Shown here piece after piece: positions 61,924 through 63,618 of a stretch of DNA of 63,618 nucleotides. The notes beneath the pieces were generated by a model that saw nothing but the letters and a program-made list of their open reading frames with translations, was not told where the DNA came from and made no database searches. Numbering within the stretch: position 1 is the first letter of the stretch; every line of letters starts with the position of its first letter. Both the position numbers and the translations under genes were made by a program. Source of the DNA: Bacteroidota bacterium (GTDB taxonomy: Bacteria > Bacteroidota > Bacteroidia > 2-12-FULL-35-15); contig SXIH01000016.1 in NCBI GenBank assembly GCA_005772895.1, positions 1 to 63,618 on the forward strand, written 5' to 3'.

Positions 61924-62985
61924 ATGAACGGATTGAAAAGATTTACCTTTAGCTCAATTTTAGCTGGTACATTATTGTTTTCTGCATGTAGTACCGATTT
62001 AGATGTACTTGGAGATTATAAAGAAACAATGGTTGTATATGGACTTTTAGACCAGGCACAGCCAATACAATATATCAAAATCAATAAGGCTTTTTTAGGT
62101 GAAGGCGATGCTTTGATGTATGCACAAATAAAGGATTCTGTTCAGTTTGTAAATGCTCTTACAGTTGAGCTAAAACGCATAAAAAATGGGATTCAAATGG
62201 GTGCTACTATTCTTTTAACACCTACAAATATGCCCAAAGATGCTGGTGTTTTCTATTCTGCAGATCAAACAAATGCTATCTATTCTTTTCCTACACCAGC
62301 TACAAGTGCTGCAAATGCTCTAAAACCCGATAGTGAATATGAATTAACTATAACAAATGGTGAAACAGGCAATGTAGTTACTGCAAAAACCTCTTTAATA
62401 ACAGATATTTCTGGCTTTACCAATCCTGTATCAGGAACAACTTTTCAGTTTGTTATTGCTGGTCCATATGCAAATTTTCCTTTTAATGTAGTTTGGAATA
62501 GCGAAAAAAATGCTAGGTTATATCAAGTAACTTTGCGTTTAAATTATGTTGATTCTACTGCTTCTGGTTTAGATACAAATTCTATTTCTTATACTTTACC
62601 TGAAATCAGAATGGATGATATTGATGTTTCTGTTGAAGTAACACAACCTGCAAAAGGCCGTGATTTCTACAGACACATAGGCAACACATTGACGGTCTAC
62701 CCAGGTTTAGTAGAACGTAAAGCTCTTAACGTAGATTTGCTTTTAGTTGCTGGTTCGGATGATTTGAGCACTTTTATTGATGTTAATAAGCCATCAACAG
62801 GTATTATTCAGGAACGCCCTGAATTTACAAATATCACCAATGGATTGGGTTTGTTTTCATCACGTTTAAACAGAGCACCTATCACTCGTCCTTTGGATGG
62901 AACCTCATGGGATTCATTGGCTTGCGGACAGTATACCAAACATCTTAAGTTTTTGAATGCTGCTGGTGTTCACCCTTGTTTATAA
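61924..62985 (+). CDS. Lipoprotein of unknown function
   Basis: 353 residues with a lipobox FSAC. The body is beta-rich and Ig-like: 'ETMVVYGLLDQAQPIQYIKINKAFLGEGDA', 'ALKPDSEYELTITNGETG' and 'YQVTLRLNYVD' suggest two or three sandwich domains (the motifs are shown in part). It resembles other Bacteroidota surface lipoproteins, perhaps DUF4249-like, but I cannot confirm this. It is followed by a terminator and then dnaK. Confidence 0.75.
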   Translation: MNGLKRFTFSSILAGTLLFSACSTDLDVLGDYKETMVVYGLLDQAQPIQYIKINKAFLGEGDALMYAQIKDSVQFVNALTVELKRIKNGIQMGATILLTPTNMPKDAGVFYSADQTNAIYSFPTPATSAANALKPDSEYELTITNGETGNVVTAKTSLITDISGFTNPVSGTTFQFVIAGPYANFPFNVVWNSEKNARLYQVTLRLNYVDSTASGLDTNSISYTLPEIRMDDIDVSVEVTQPAKGRDFYRHIGNTLTVYPGLVERKALNVDLLLVAGSDDLSTFIDVNKPSTGIIQERPEFTNITNGLGLFSSRLNRAPITRPLDGTSWDSLACGQYTKHLKFLNAAGVHPCL

Positions 62986-63007
62986 CTGCCTCTTTGTCAT
63001 AATATTT

Positions 63008-63037
63008 AGCGTCTTTCGTAAGAAGGACGCTTTTTTT
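63008..63037 (+). terminator. Terminator after the lipoprotein gene
   Basis: AGCGTCTTTC (63008-63017) pairs with GAAGGACGCT (63022-63031), with one bulge, followed by T7. Confidence 0.85.
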
Positions 63038-63062
63038 ATGTCATAATTTCCCCTTATTTCCA

Positions 63063-63079
63063 TTGGCATAATGATTGAA
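63063..63079 (+). promoter_or_regulatory. Possible sigma-54-like element upstream of dnaK
   Basis: TTGGCATAATGATTGAA carries the -24 GG and a TTG at the -12 position (TTGA rather than TTGC), spaced as in sigma-54 promoters. It lies about 65 bases upstream of the dnaK ATG. I see no TAnnTTTG box there. Confidence 0.35.
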
Positions 63080-63136
63080 AATGTCTAACCGCGTTCAAAA
63101 AACGTGATTAACTAAAAAAGTAACAAAAAAATCTAA

Positions 63137-63618
<482 letters not shown>

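Overview
The window is AT-rich chromosomal DNA of a member of the Bacteroidota, probably a free-living, T9SS-bearing lineage close to the Flavobacteriia, Cytophagia or Sphingobacteriia rather than the gut Bacteroides. The evidence is the gene families: GldM, a T9SS plug protein, a PorE-like OmpA protein, a T9SS C-terminal sorting domain, a head-GIN lipoprotein, Reg_prop/Y_Y_Y sensors and SpoIIE phosphatases of the Bacteroidota type. The promoters also fit, with TAnnTTTG -7 boxes and few strong Shine-Dalgarno sequences. Most genes are ordinary housekeeping or envelope functions. I see no rRNA, tRNA, insertion sequence, prophage or CRISPR array.

Layout. 1-3.8 kb: a partial WG-repeat protein, an M23/LysM endopeptidase, a di-haem peroxidase and a cyclophilin. 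3.8-8.1 kb: an M61 peptidase, a LytS/LytTR two-component pair and a PAP2-like membrane enzyme. 8-11 kb: a 39-residue membrane protein, AcpH, a polytopic membrane protein and MazG. 11-15 kb: a PagL-like lipid A deacylase, a head-GIN lipoprotein, an LTA-synthase-like membrane module without its sulfatase domain, and the T9SS plug. 15-20 kb: ApaG, Nudix, MnmD, a PorE-like OmpA protein and a TPR protein. 20-31 kb: DUF885 and M42 peptidases, a lipoprotein, a GDPD-like protein, GH3, LysE, an NTP-PPase, OmpH, aquaporin, peroxiredoxin and a ZIP transporter.

31.8-44.4 kb is a signalling region. Three SpoIIE/PP2C phosphatases lie in tandem, each with a different sensor: a polytopic membrane domain, TPRs, or a 14-repeat propeller with Y_Y_Y. 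They are followed by SiaB-like kinase and SiaC-like phosphoprotein genes, an ECF sigma/anti-sigma pair and a PAS histidine kinase. SiaC keeps the T68 phosphoacceptor position, but no GGDEF (SiaD) gene is present. This looks like a Sia-type partner switch with three inputs and an unknown output.

44.5-63.6 kb: a large ABCG-like transporter, secreted proteins and lipoproteins, an RlmL-like methyltransferase, PfkA, a YdcF-like protein, PriA, an isolated GldM, an amidase, ArfB, an RluA-family enzyme, PanB, a lipoprotein and the start of dnaK.

The most unusual non-coding signal is a family of short intergenic repeats. Six TAGACAR heptamer arrays all lie immediately 3' of a gene and in its orientation, and three of them supply the stop codon. 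They are mixed with several palindromic repeat families, one of which sits in frame inside mnmD.
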